A stretch of DNA of 64,000 nucleotides. Origin: Emydura subglobosa. Its lineage: Eukaryota > Chordata > Testudines > Chelidae. Shown piece after piece: positions 1 through 11,335 of the stretch. The notes under the pieces were generated by a model. That model had not been told where the DNA came from. It saw only the letters and a program-made list of their open reading frames with translations, and made no database searches. Made by a program: the position numbers and the translations under genes. The stretch covers positions 68,275,075-68,339,074 of the forward strand of contig ML679961.1 of assembly GCA_007922225.1 (NCBI GenBank). The letters run 5' to 3'. Positions within the stretch are counted from its first letter, which is position 1. Each line of letters opens with the position of its first letter.

Positions 1-1940
1 CCATTTCTTAGTGCTTCACGCCTCACCCCTAAATAGAGGCTAGAGTGAATGCTGAGCTCATGCTTGGCAAGAGAGGTTTCCTCTGGAGTTGCTGAAAAGC
101 AGTCATGAAGTGTCTGAGGCAGCTGTGGTCAGGCAGGGCAGAGTGTTCTGGCAGGATCAGTGGTGAGACAGACCAGCAGTTAATGGAGGTTTTGCTGGAA
201 TGGTCAGTGCATCATAACACAGGCCCAAAATTAGTCTTTCATTCGTGAGCTCTAAATATAACACATTGTGGACCCATTCTTAACATGAAACAAAAGGTTA
301 TGGGCCAGATTCATCCCTGCACCAATGCTGGGGCCAGTATAGGGACAGAGGGGAGGTTGCTTGTGTCTGTGCTTTTGCCCTAGAGCAATGATGAATCAGA
401 CCCTGTAGGTGTCTATATCAATGATGCAGCCTCCCTTAAATCTGTAGCTACCAAAGCCAAGTTAACAGCAATAAATACATTACAGTCACTCTGTAGGTCA
501 GAGTTAAGGTTCTTGTGATGGACTATGCATCTTTTTGTGCTGGCTAAGAATCATGTGTTTAATATATGGAAGGTGTAAGACCCTTAATTATTCAAGCCCT
601 TCCTTGCTTTTAAGTGTGTGCAGTTTATAAATGGTATGGTCGATAAGTAAATTGTTCTCACTCAAGAACTTTACCTGTTTTTTTAAACAAAGTTTCGGTA
701 TTCAGAATTATGCTTATCGAGCTCTGTCAGTGCACCCATCCTGTACAGAATATAGAGGAAGACACGGTCCCTCACTAGTCTAGAGCTGACACAGACAGGA
801 TAGTCCAGAGACTTTTCATTTCACAGCCAGAGAACTTGGACACCCTCCCATACTTCTGCTTTCCTTGCTCCTTTCATGCTCTCCACACCCCTTGGCTCGT
901 TGATTTCAAGTTTGCAGGTTTCACACTATCACTTTGTGCTGATGCCTTCCTCCACTCAACAAACACAGTGCAGTGATCTGCATTATCTAATGTGTTTGGG
1001 GGTGCTGACTCCTTAGGAGATGACACAACAAAGTGGGAGCCCCCAGATTTAGTATTCACCTTGCACTAAGTGCTTTATTCCCTAGATTGTGCAGTTACTT
1101 AAAGACAGGAGTGGTACAGCAGTTTAAATAAAATAAATTACAATACATAAATAATATGCCTCCCATCTCTTTTCAGCTGGGGCTGGTGCAGGGGTACAGG
1201 CTGGGAAGCATTTGAGCAAGATTATTTTTATAACAGATTGATCTGGGGCCAAGTCCATCCCCGTGCCATTAAACAGAGCCTGACTTTTGGGCTGCCCAAT
1301 TTAGCCCCAACCCTCAGGTGAACTGCTCCTGCTGTTTTGCACCTCGCAGACTTTGTGAAGGGGAAGGGAGAAAGATTCCCTGAGAATCAGGTGGAGAGTG
1401 AAATCCTGGGAAGGTAACTGGACTGTGGGGCAGACCCAGACAAACTGTGAAATGCCAAACTCAGCTCCACCAGTTTTATCCATGGCAGTGGAGGCCAAAC
1501 TGCTACAGATCTATAATCTGATTATTCAGAAATAATGCATAAAGGAAGACAGTTCATCCTTATAGGGGCAGAATCCAAATGATGTTGACTCCACTGTTGC
1601 TATATTGATGCCTGCACTCACACAACAGACAACTGAGGTTTAATCAAGATCACCACCACCCCTTCTCCCCCGTCTCCCAACACTCCATCCTGTCTAACAC
1701 AGCAGCTAGGACACTATGTGGGCTGCAAAGTCTGTGGCCAGGGAATTTATATGCTGTGTCATCCTAAACACTGGATTGAAGATAATGGGTTTTTCTCCCT
1801 AGATGATGTAATTATAGGGAGGGTGGTCCCAGGGAGACAGGGTCTAAAGAGACCTTAGCGAAGATAATCTAGTACAACAGATGAGCAATACATCTGTAGT
1901 AGAACTACCATATGAGTACTACAATGGTGTAGTACTTATT
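1..1940. other. 3' flank of CSTPP1; possible convergent 3' UTR
   Basis: No open reading frame here resembles a protein, and no clear repeat family was recognised. Two overlapping plus-strand AATAAA hexamers lie at 1,127-1,137, in an A/T-rich tract, as expected of a poly(A) site for a plus-strand transcript ending here. In human the neighbour converging on this gene's 3' end is ARFGAP2 (remembered gene order, not seen here), so part of this stretch could be its 3' UTR. No coding sequence supports that, so it stays a guess. Confidence 0.25.
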
Positions 1941-1961
1941 AATTGAAACCTAGGCTCTAAC

Positions 1962-1967
1962 TTTATT
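1962..1967 (-). terminator. Candidate poly(A) signal of CSTPP1
   Basis: The plus strand reads TTTATT, so the minus strand carries AATAAA about 650 bases beyond the CSTPP1 stop codon. It is the first minus-strand AATAAA I noticed downstream of the stop, which would give a 3' UTR of roughly 670 bases. Another minus-strand AATAAA lies at 1,074-1,079. Transcript ends cannot be decided from sequence alone. Confidence 0.35.
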
Positions 1968-2619
1968 TTGGCATCTCTTGGACACTCCCTCTGAGGAGAA
2001 AACACAGATGGTGTGGAGAGGACAACAACTTGCTCTTTTGTAAATTTAGGAACGTATGAAACTGCTTCACAGGTGCAGCTCTGCCAGGAATAATTATAGC
2101 AGACGCACAAGTGGAGACCAGTTGCTAACCACCAAATTGTCAACACCAGATCTGAGCAGAGTTATACAACAAAACACCAGAAGCCAGTCTACATTAGCAC
2201 TCCCACTGTTGCTAGCACCTGTCCAGTTGCATTGGTGTGAGATCAACAGTGGGAGAATTTCCTACCATTCTTTGAGTGAGGAAGATTGAATGGAGAGGTC
2301 TTCCCAGAGCACACTTCTGCTGGTTTGTCCTATTTGCCAGCAGATGGCAGCATAACTCTACAACTGGAAGTGGCTTCTGTTGTGCCTTTGGATGAGAAAT
2401 TCCTCTGCTAATTTGGGAATAGGAGAATGGTGGTGTTTTGGCTGGAAAGCAATTGGTGGGCCTGATAATGGAGAAAAGGGTGGATGTAGCTGCACCTGAG
2501 ATGCAGGTGCAGAACGGGTGGGATCCATCTTAAGAAGCAATGCCCATCACCTTTCAGCATCTGGGATGAGGTGCTGTTCCCCCACATCCCCATCACTTTG
2601 GCGGGAGCCCTGAGGGGGA

Positions 2620-2797
2620 TTAGTTCTCAGAGGAGTCTGTCTCATCAGTGGAGCCATCACTCTCCGTATCCACTTTCTGGCGGTGGTGAGGTTTCCAAGG
2701 GGAGCTGATTTTGGGGGAGTCGCGGGTAGGTAGGTTGGCAATGTCCCCACTGGAGCTGGCAGGAGTGGAAATGGAAAGTCCCGAAACCTGAGATAAT
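2620..2797 (-). CDS. CSTPP1: CSTPP1 terminal coding exon
   Basis: Last coding exon of the centriolar satellite-associated tubulin polyglutamylase complex regulator (C11orf49). The minus strand shows a pyrimidine-rich acceptor (TTCTCTTTCAG) directly before 2,797; the exon then encodes 58 residues and a TAA at 2,620-2,622. The first base completes the codon begun by the exon at 3,574-3,637, giving ...EKLLSQVSG. The C-terminus is Ser/Thr-rich, contains SSPWKP followed by a basic patch, and ends in the acidic stretch ESDGSTDETDSSEN. This closely matches the known mammalian C-terminus (SPWRPLHHSRKVD...ESDGSTEETDE, from memory). The tail is probably disordered; it diverges more than the central region, as expected of a homologue. 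The start of the 178-base exon is fixed by splice phase, not by an ATG. Confidence 0.9.
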
Positions 2798-3037
2798 CTG
2801 AAAGAGAAAAGAGGAAACCCCAGGTGGCCTAGTCTGTCATATCCACCGCTCACTTAGCAGCAGGTCTGGGGCAAGCCAAGGACAGAATCACAGATCCAGG
2901 GCTGATAACACAGAACTAACCCCATAGCACAGAGGGAGGTGCTTACAGCAGACCAGGGAACACCCTGCAGTGGCAACTGGCAGATGGACCCTGTTTGGGT
3001 TTTGATTCTGTCACTCCTGCCTCATGTTTCAGTAGGT

Positions 3038-3236
3038 CAGCCCAATGCTTTGGGTGTCCCTACATCTCTGACTGCCAGAAGCTGGAACTGGACAGCAGGG
3101 GGATGGATCACTCGATAATTGCTCTGTTCTGTTCATTCCCTCTGAAGCATCTGTCACCTGCCACTGTTGGAAGACAGGATACTGAGCTAGATGGACCATT
3201 GGTCTGACCCAGTATGGCCTTTCTTAGGTTCCTCTC
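3038..3236 (+). mobile_element. CR1-type LINE 3' end
   Basis: The stretch ends with GGACCATTGGTCTGACCCAG, the near-invariant 3' tail of a turtle/crocodile CR1 subfamily, preceded by the usual 'agaagctgg...ggatggatcact...ctgttctgttcattccctc' context. It lies in the intron between the last two CSTPP1 exons, in antisense orientation to the gene. The same tail recurs at 36.4 and 44.9 kb. Confidence 0.85.
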
Positions 3237-3573
3237 CCCAAGTCATAGCCTCTGCTTCTCCAACAGTCCTGCTGTTTTCACCATCGCATGAGACTTGAGC
3301 CTCCACAATAAAAGATTCTCTGCTGCCTCCATGTCTCCCTGGAGACAGCTCTCTTCTCTCTGTTTGATGATGACCATCTCAAGGATTTTGTCTGCTACAC
3401 CTAGGAACACGCCACAAAAGGGCCTTTGCTACCCAGGCTGAAGGGCTGCCTCATCAACAGCTCCATTGTCTTAGGGCTGGGTGAGAGAAAAGGGGATAGC
3501 TCCCAACCCCAGGTTCCCATCATGCTGCTTTGGATCTGTCACCTTCCTTCCCACCGTGGACAACTGCACTTAC

Positions 3574-3637
3574 AATTTCTCCAGTTCCTGATCCATGGAT
3601 GGATCGAGAAGTAGATCTCCTTTATCTGGCAGAGCCC
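3574..3637 (-). CDS. CSTPP1: CSTPP1 penultimate exon
   Basis: A 64-base exon on the minus strand. Acceptor CTGTTTTCCAG precedes 3,637 and donor GTAAGT follows 3,574. It completes a Gly codon from the previous exon, encodes ALPDKGDLLLDPSMDQELEK, and leaves two bases (TT) for the next exon. The peptide matches the ALPDKGDL..DP.MD.ELE.LL segment of C11orf49 proteins, a conserved acidic stretch just before the low-complexity tail. Phase agrees on both sides (2 + 60 + 2 bases). Such a short exon would be missed by ORF-length filters; its identity rests on homology and splice phase. Confidence 0.92.
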
Positions 3638-6600
3638 CTGGAAAACAGCAGCGAGAAAATGCTCAATGCAGCACTTGACCATGGGGAAACAGGCTCCACA
3701 CACAATAGAGCTCAAGGACTCTATGCCAGAGAGCTATTCAGTATCAGATCTACAAAGGAGAGAAGGCCCTCGGTTCCACCTTGTCTATAGTTGTATACTG
3801 AGGGCCACAAAAAGGCAAAGAATGGAGAGGACCAGGCTCTACATCCCTTATCTGGGTTGTTCAGTGACAGCCCAGCTCAGACTGAATGTAAGGCACTGTC
3901 TGCACTAAAGCATAGGAATTTTTGTGACCTGTGCATGGCACACTCTGCTGATGCTGCACAGCAGTGTTTTTCACAGTACAGCCATGTGTCAATTGTGTTT
4001 GCACATCCACACGCATCAGGCTATCTGACTGTACAGGTATCAGAGCATTTTGAGAAAATCTAGACAGCTATACCATAGTATTACAGCAGGGGGCAGAACA
4101 CCCAGAGGACATGCAGAGAGAGCAGTACTACCAACACATGGGGCAATGCTCTCTGGTTATCCTACCACATACAGAGCTGAAGAAAAGCAGACCAGCCAAA
4201 TAGGTTATATGGGCATGTTTAGGGGGTCCCATCCACTCTGCAAAATAATAGTAAAAGGGTCTGGTTACAGGGAGGTAACCATGTGCCATCCTAGGCCACT
4301 GCCAAATGCAGCACACGGTTAGCAGCTATGGTTACTATCCAAGCATTAATCTCATGATGCTGTGTGGGCACAAACCAGCTTTAGAGCAAAGTGTGCCACT
4401 GAATGGTTACACACTCAATTAGCAGTTACAGCAAACAGATGGCTGATGCTGAGACTCAGAAATTTGGGGCTAGGAGAGCAGACTGAAGCATCTGGGGACC
4501 CACATCAGTGCCACCTGCTCTGCTCGTGACAATGCTGAGCTCAGGCCTGCGACTGAACCATTCTGCACCCTAGACAGCACCTCTTCTGTATTCCCAGGGA
4601 CAGGAAGGCAGTCGGGCCTAATCCTGGGTTTCTGAGGTCTGAGGCAGTGAAGATAAGTGGAGACTGCCAGGGTGAGAGCAGTATACGCCCAGTCGGGTGA
4701 GTCAGAGATCATTTCCCACATTTTCACTGTAAGATCAGGTATTGACTAGGGCATGTTAACTGGGGCTTGTATGTCCCTATTCAGGCTGAGGAATGTGCAG
4801 TGAGGTCAGGTGACTGTGCTTGTTGAAGCTGCAGGGTTCACTCTGAGTTACACTGGCAAGGAGAGCAGGAGCCTGTTAGGCAGTCCTTTCCATCTAAACC
4901 TGTGGTTAACTGCCCCCCCATACAGAGATCCAGGAAGGGTGTGGCCAGGCCAACACAAAGAGGATGGGAACTGCCTCGCCCTGGCCAGAAGAATGCCATG
5001 ACAAAACCCCAGGTATGACCAAGGCTTCAGCACAATTGCAAAGCTCAACCAATGGCTCAGTGGGGAGTGCTCTGCTGTGCTGGAAATCTAGAAGGCAGCC
5101 ACAGTCAGTGTCTTTGGTGTAAGTGCTTTATACTGCCATGTGGGAGACCTGGATTTGGTTCATGGCCTTGGTCTCTTGTTCCTCAGGCAGGTAGGGCCTG
5201 GGGATTCATGCACTCCTATATAGGAGATTTGACAGAGGCACTCAGCTACTGCAGTGATGGACATCAAATAAGAACCTACTCTGACAGAAAGCTGACCTTC
5301 AACTTATTTCAGTTTTGGGGCTCCCCCAATCACCCGAGAAGCCAGATGCTCTAGTGCGCTTGTTACCATGACAGAGAAGTCCACAAGCTGAACAGAGTGC
5401 TCCAGCCTGCTCCCTGCCATGAGCTCAATTAGAAGAATAATTCAGATAAAGCCTGGGTTTGTTTCTGCATTTGCAGAACATGCAGAGAGGTCTCTGGGGC
5501 ACTTGAATTACTTGGGAGAGTTGCTAAATAACACTCAAAGGATTCGTGAATCAATATTGACACTGGAGTTAGGCTGCAGATTCCAATCTGCCTGACAAAC
5601 TCATCAACGGTGCCCCACCCAGAACAAACCACTCTAATCCCCATCTCTATTCTACTAGCAGGGCAGCTGGCTTCGCAAGGCTCCACTCAGACTAGAGAAC
5701 ACAGGGCCCTGATTGAAAGCTCCTTTGCCTCTGAAGCTCTCGCCTGTAACTACCCTTGCTGCAGGGCACTGGGGAGCCTATGATCCCCTGCAGACCAAAG
5801 ACTATTCAAATCATCCTGCAAGAAAGCTTAAAAGACAGTAGGAGAAGAATCCTTCTTTCTTGCCAAAATGCTTGCACCTGTTAGACTTGCGGCTACTGCC
5901 CCTCCCATGAGGGGCCTCAGCAGGAGGCTGGCAGGAGGCCAGGCCCAGGCCCACATTAATAGAAAGGAAAACCCACACACTTTGAACATGGTACAATGGA
6001 AGCTGTGGGCAGGACTTTCTCAGCCCATCTGGTTTTTTTCCACCTTATTGGAAGTGGATTTCATAGAGCTAGGAAAAAAAAGCCTAGCTTGGTGCAATCC
6101 AGGCATCATCTTCTCCAGTGAATACACTGTTTTCTAAGCCTGTTTGCAGAGGGGATTGCTGGGTTGTATTCATGTCCCTTTGATATATAATCTCTGTGTT
6201 GCTGGGTAAACAGCCCTGCCCCAGAGGAGTATTCACAGCTCAGAAATGGTCTGCAGAGGGTGGAGACTCAGTCAGGGAGAGGACAATTCTGCTCTGCCAA
6301 GACACACACCTGTGCAAAGGAGCAGGCGCTTCAGGCAGGGACAGCTTACCACAAAGGTTCTTCTTTGAAGTATGCGGACTACTGGAGACTCAGGCCTGGA
6401 ACTAGAGGGAGAAACTGTCCAATAGGATGGAAGTCCTGTTGGTTGGATCTTAACATGTGCAGGCTAAGAGGTCAGAGCCCCGGGCTCCAGATATTCCTCC
6501 TAGGCCCTGAGACAGCCTTGAAGGATTCAGCCCTGCTAAACTCAGTCAACAACTGAGTTCTCTGCTTGCTTTTGCAGGAAGGGAAGGGTGAGCACAAGCA

Positions 6601-7606
6601 GGTCTTTATTCCGTGGTCTGCATGGAATAAAGGGTTTGAAGTGTGAAAATGAGGCACAGCCTTTGGACTCCTGGCAAGGGGCCAGTGCAGCACTCTAGTT
6701 CTCCTGCTCTTGGATAACACTGACCTGTGCAACAGAGGAATGGGACCGAACTGTGAGGGCCCATGTGCTCTGCATCAATCTGGGCCGACATTTTACAGCC
6801 AGCCCTCTGGGTTCCAAGGCAGTCTGGTACAGAATTCTGCAGCAGCTTCAAGTTTATTCACAATGGGAGGATGTGACCACATTAAATATGACCCTGACTA
6901 ATCCAACCAGCTCAGTTTTCCTGGTGCCTTTTTCTGATATTAAATACCACTGACCCCAGATTTTCAATATGCCACAGGTTTTTGTGCTGACAACATATAA
7001 CTGCCCTGGAGGGGTTATTTGGGAAAGCTGGAGGCTTAGGCAGTTGAGATTAGAGGCAATTGGGAAGGTCTGGGAGGAGTTCAGTGTTTGGCCCCAAGCA
7101 GGTATTGGGGATGGAGATGCATTTCCTTCTTCCTTTTCACTTGTAGCCAAAGACAGAGGTCACTTAACATTTGGGGACTTGAACTCAGTTCCCCGCCATA
7201 GCAACTTCTGAGAGCAATCAGCTGTCTTACTTGCCCCCGACACAATACCTGCTTCTTCCAACATTAATGGATAAACACATTAAATTAGATGGATATTTCT
7301 GTTAAAATGAACAGCAAATAAACAGTGAACAATATTGCTGTCATAGGTGTCAGAATCAACACCTCAGATCTCACTACCTCCCTAGACCTATTGTTTCAGG
7401 CATTCTGCAGACTCAGACAAATACTGCTGCATTGGACTATGTTTTCATTTGTTTCATAAGGTTTCATTTGTGACAATAAGGGAGGGAGACCTTTATTTTC
7501 AATGACAGTTTAAAATCTGCTGCATGATTCTAGAGCGAATTCCACAAAAATGTAGAATGAGGAAAAACCTAGGGCCATATCCGCAGGGCTCTCTTCCTCC
7601 CCTTAC
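3638..7606 (-). other. CSTPP1 intron
   Basis: Intron between the exons at 7,607 and 3,637, of about 4 kb. It has no further exon that I can support. Around 5,050-5,200 lies a tRNA-like repeat fragment ('ggctcagtgggga...' and later 'gtgggagacctggatttggtt'), of the kind seen as SINE debris in reptile genomes. Short ORFs across 5.0-7.2 kb show no recognisable domain. Nothing else was identified. Confidence 0.6.
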
Positions 7607-7716
7607 CTATAGCTCTGTTGATCCCATGATGCTTTGCAAGAGCCATAAGGAAGCCATAGAAGGTCAGTCTCTGTACACTGCTCAGCACCTCTTTGACAAG
7701 GGCAGATGGGGGGCAG
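7607..7716 (-). CDS. CSTPP1: CSTPP1 internal exon (SSVQRLTFYGFLMAL)
   Basis: A 110-base exon. The acceptor is a long pyrimidine tract ending CCATCTAG before 7,716; the donor is GTAAGG after 7,607. It encodes CPPSALVKEVLSSVQRLTFY followed by GFLMALAKHHGINRAI, one of the most conserved segments of the C11orf49 family (known homologues read CPPP.L.KEALSNVQRLTFYGFLMAL.KH.GIN, from memory). It completes a Ser codon from the upstream exon and leaves one G. The segment is predicted to be helical and hydrophobic but is not a membrane span. Differences from mammals are conservative. Confidence 0.95.
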
Positions 7717-8087
7717 CTAGATGGAGAAGAAGAAAGAGAAAAATGAAACCTGGCACAAATCACAAATCATCATCATCCTTCTAACTCCCTGATGTCTAAC
7801 CCACCCTGAAGCAGGCCTATCTGTGCTCCCTGAATGTGTTCTCCTGGAATGGACTGGAGGAAGTAAACCTGCTTCCTACCTGTTGCCCTTTTGCTAAGCA
7901 AGACCATCAAGCTAGGGTAGATCCCCAAAAGAGCCATAATTGCCTCCAGTCTAGGGCAAGGAGAAAGCCTTCTAGCAGGGCACATTCCACCTACCTTGAC
8001 ATGTAGGAACCTGAGCAGATGAGGCTACAGAAATCTGTATCTGTAAGGCCTGGTGTTCTTCTGTGCTGTGCTGAAGGAAGGATAGCT

Positions 8088-8312
8088 TTGTTGATTGGGC
8101 ACCGGACTTTGACTCTGGTGATCTAGGATTCTGTTACCGGCTCTAATAGACTCCCTTGGACAAGTCACTTTTTTTTCCGTGCCTGAATTCCTTATATCAG
8201 TACAATGGAGGTAATGATAGTCCCAAACTCCTGGGGTTGTTGTGAGAATAATTTCATTAATATCTGTGGGTGCTCAGATACCAAGACAATGGGTACCATT
8301 ACTTTCCATAAT
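8088..8312 (+). mobile_element. MIR-like CORE-SINE
   Basis: This has the classic order of a MIR/CORE-SINE: a degenerate tRNA-like head (gattgggcaccggac), then GGACAAGTCACTT, a 'gtgcctgaattcctt...tacaatggaggtaatgata' section, 'ggttgttgtgagaataattt', and a tail with 'gtgctcagatacc...gggtacc'. It lies in a CSTPP1 intron. Ancient SINEs of this type are shared across amniotes, so it is probably old. Confidence 0.75.
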
Positions 8313-8842
8313 TAAAGCATCCTTCTAACAGGCATCTTTGTGAGACCTGGCCCCTCCCTGTCATGCCTTTTGCTTCCCCATGAGTTGCCTGGTGTTATAC
8401 TGTACAGTGCATCTTAGTGACTAGCTACTGAAACTATACAAACCTCTACAAACTACACTGATGATAAGAGGCCTTTCCTACCACTCCCACATCCAGGAAG
8501 CCAATAGTGTTTTGGTCATTCCCTTTTGTGAACACACTTTACCTGCTGAGCTTTTCCCATAGGCAAAGAGGTCTGGGCAGAAGGACAATCTCCAGAGGAA
8601 AGCATAGCCACATTGGGTATCATTTAACTCGAGGATCAACTAAACCCCCTCAATTCTTCTGTCTGTGAAATAATTTCTCTTTCTTTGTTAGGACTGTTAC
8701 ACAGAGTTCTTTTCCATCACACCCATTCAAGGAGGCTTAGAGGGTTCCACAGCTGATCCAAAGCCCTGTAGTTCCTCAGAGCTCCACCCTTCCTAAGACA
8801 GTCTTCCAGGTACTGGCTGTGAGTCTGCCCCCCACTCCTTAC

Positions 8843-9038
8843 CTGTATTTTGACCTATCACACAGGGACTCTAGGCACTGGTAGAACAGCGATGCCTCCA
8901 CCCCATCAAGTGGGCTGCACTCACTCGGAGCCTGGCGTGAACGGTGCTGCCCAGAGGATGATGTTGGCACAATCACAGTGTTCGGATTCTTACCAGTCAA
9001 CAGATCTTGATAAATGGCAGCAATACTCTCCAGGAACT
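8843..9038 (-). CDS. CSTPP1: CSTPP1 internal exon (EFLESIAAIYQDLLTGKNPN)
   Basis: The longest exon seen, 196 bases. Acceptor CTGGCTTCACAG precedes 9,038 and donor GTAAGGAG follows 8,843. It completes a Glu codon and encodes 64 residues: FLESIAAIYQDLLTGKNPNT, then VIVPTSSSGQ, a variable linker, and GVEASLFYQCLESLCDRSKY, leaving AG for the next codon. IYQDLL.GKNPNTVIVPTSSSGQ and EGVEASLFYQ.LE.LC are diagnostic for C11orf49/CSTPP1. The linker (HRSRQAPSECSPLD) is the only part unlike mammals. In the family this protein recruits and stabilises the TTLL1-containing tubulin polyglutamylase complex at centriolar satellites and affects microtubule glutamylation and ciliogenesis; that role is known from mammals and inferred here. 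Confidence 0.95.
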
Positions 9039-9759
9039 CTGTGAAGCCAGAGGATGGCTTAGCACTCAGGGCTATGATAGGGATTGACAATTAGAGCATT
9101 CACCTGATCTACCAGGTTCCGGCCAGAGCTGGAACTAAACTGTCATTTCCTGCTTCTGCAGTTATATGTCAGACCAATATGACATGAACACATACACCAC
9201 TGAGGCATCCTGCCTATTTACATCACATACCATATGGGCCCATGTGCTGCACATAGGCATAAAAACTTCCATATAAACTGCTAGCTTGCAGAGCTGCAAG
9301 GGAAGGTACCCCAAATTACTGCAGGTACGCACTCACTCTAATGTGATTCATCTAAGGGGGAAAGGAAGCTACACATGGGTAAAAAATTAGGGTGTGGGGG
9401 CTAAAGTTAATGCAACCCTATCAGCTTAGTTTCTAAACCACAAAAATCTCCCCTCTCCTTCCATTTCCACTGAATGAAACATCACCCAAGTTAGGAACTG
9501 AATGTTTGGAATTGCAGTAGGTGCTATGGGAGTGGGTTAACCAGGCTCCAGTCTGCATCCCAGCCTGCCTCAGCACTGCTCCAAAGTAAATACAACATGG
9601 GACCTAAAAGAAAGGCCAGGACAGGCCAGAGCTAGAGCTGGCAGAAAGTGCTTTCCTCAGGCTCCCAGTACTTGCCCACTGTTTACTGCAAGAGTCTAAT
9701 TTTAAACAAGTTTGTTTATGGATGTGGTCAGGAGTTTACAAATCTAGATTCCACTTGGA

Positions 9760-9900
9760 TTGATTTGCATGTGTGTGGGTTGGTGGGAGAGTGCGTGTGT
9801 ACAGTGTGCATGTGCGAACAGAAATGGGGTGGTGTGTTTTGTGTGTGTATATGGGAGAGGGAATGTGTATGTAGTGCATGTGTGAATGAGAATGATATCA
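9760..9900. repeat. TG-rich degenerate microsatellite
   Basis: Imperfect TG/TGTG runs mixed with GA-rich motifs span about 140 bases of a CSTPP1 intron. An open frame through this stretch is a by-product of the dinucleotide bias. Confidence 0.6.
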
Positions 9901-10244
9901 TGTGAGTGGGGAGGCAATGGAGTGACCTCTGAGGCTGTGCTGAGATATTCTATAGCTCACTGTGGAAATATCTGTTGTAACAAGGAAAGTTTTCCCAACC
10001 ATATGCCATTTCCCAGACTTTTCCCATCCCAAGCTCAGGGCAATCCAAACCTGGTTCAGTCCGCCCCTCACAAAACTAGTAACCTGAGCTGCTTCACCTT
10101 GATGATGTGGTCATGGATAATGCTGGGATCCACAGAGGGGATTCACAGCAGGACAGACCTCATCAGTAAGTATGCAGAGAAGAAGTCTTGAGAAAGGCAA
10201 ATGTTTGTACTATGGACTGGGGCTGAATCTAACTGCACAGCTAG

Positions 10245-10605
10245 GAATACAGGAATTGTCATGCTGCATCAGACTAGCAGCAGGCCGTCTAGTTCAGTAT
10301 TCTGTCTCCAGCAGGGGCCAGTACCAGCTACTTCAGAAGAAGAACCCCTGCAATAGGCAGTTATAGGAAAATCTGTCCCCTAAGCCCCAATAGTTTGACA
10401 TATGGCCCAAGGCTTGACAATTTATCTCTCTCATAAGGCTCTTTTAAATATATACATATTTACCATTATAACTCAGCATATTCTCTCCACATAAATGTCT
10501 AATTTCCTTTTGAATCCTGCCAACCTCCTGACTTCAGTGGTTTTCTGTGTCAGTGAGTTCCACAGACTGTGTGTTTTGAGTGAAAAATATTTTATTAGTT
10601 TTGAA
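10245..10605 (-). mobile_element. CR1-like LINE 3' fragment
   Basis: Plus-strand reading gives a degenerate reverse complement of the CR1 3' tail (catcagactagcagcaggcc, ttcagtattctgtctccagc, ggccagtaccagctactt), followed by 'gtttctgtgtcagtgagttccacagactg', also usual in CR1 3' regions. It is heavily diverged and ends about 100 bases from a CSTPP1 exon. Confidence 0.6.
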
Positions 10606-10703
10606 AGAGTGCAAGAGGCACTTGGGGGCTCAGAAGCTGCATCAGAAAGAGACAAGCTAGAATAGATGGTGGAGGCACCAGCTTCCCAGAAGACTGGACT
10701 CAC

Positions 10704-10789
10704 CTGAGTAGTAAAATTGTATCTGGAAGGCAAAGAGGAAATCAGAAAAAGACATCAAGCAATCCATGGCGTCATCCATGAGCACAATC
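10704..10789 (-). CDS. CSTPP1: CSTPP1 internal exon (IVLMDDAMDCLMSFSDFLFAF)
   Basis: An 86-base exon with acceptor CTTGCTCCCAG before 10,789 and donor GTGAGT after 10,704. Its first base completes an Arg codon begun by the exon at 18,021-18,105; it then encodes 28 residues from IVLMDDAMDC through FSDFLFAFQIQFYYS and leaves one G for the next Glu codon. The peptide is nearly identical to the mammalian protein as I remember it. The phase arithmetic (1 + 84 + 1) fits both neighbours. Confidence 0.95.
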
Positions 10790-11230
10790 CTGGGAGCAAG
10801 AGGAGGAGAGAGAGCTCAGCAAACACAAGGAGACAGCAGTCTGCTACCAACTCCTTTTCCTTAGAATAGGACAGAAAGTTCTGACCTTGGAAGAGAGTGG
10901 TCACTCAAGGGGCCCTATAAAACCCTGGACCTAGTGGGAAGAATCCCCTCAAGGGGAGTTGGGAACTCCCAGATCTGTGTGTGTGAGTCACATGAAAGGA
11001 TGTGGAAATCCTCAGATGCTGCAGAGATGTCAGATGAGGAAAATTTGGTAACCCAGATTGAGGGGAAGGCCGTGTATTATATTTAGTAGCTCAACCTCAG
11101 TGATAATGTGAACAGGGACTTTATCTCACAGAGCAGAATGAATACCAAGCAGCAATTGATTCAAATTGCATAACAGTACTATGGACATGGTGGAATGCAC
11201 CTTGGCAACCACACGGTTTATAAAAATTGC

Positions 11231-11335
11231 AGGCCTGATTCTGATCTGAAACTAGTGTAAATCAGGAGTAACTGAACTAAGGACAATGAAATTACACTGG
11301 TGTAAAATTGGTGTAAGTGAAAGGAGCATCAGGCC
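11231..11335. mobile_element. Palindromic MITE
   Basis: A short inverted-repeat element starting aggcctgattctgatct and ending gagcatcaggcc, with mirrored 'gtgtaaatcaggagtaact' and 'ttggtgtaagtga' inside. Nearly palindromic sequences of this form are common in turtle and crocodile DNA. It carries no coding capacity. Confidence 0.6.

Noticed and set aside
9648..9905. 85-codon cysteine-rich plus-strand ORF
   Set aside because: Produced by the TG-rich microsatellite (TGT/TGC codons), not by a gene.
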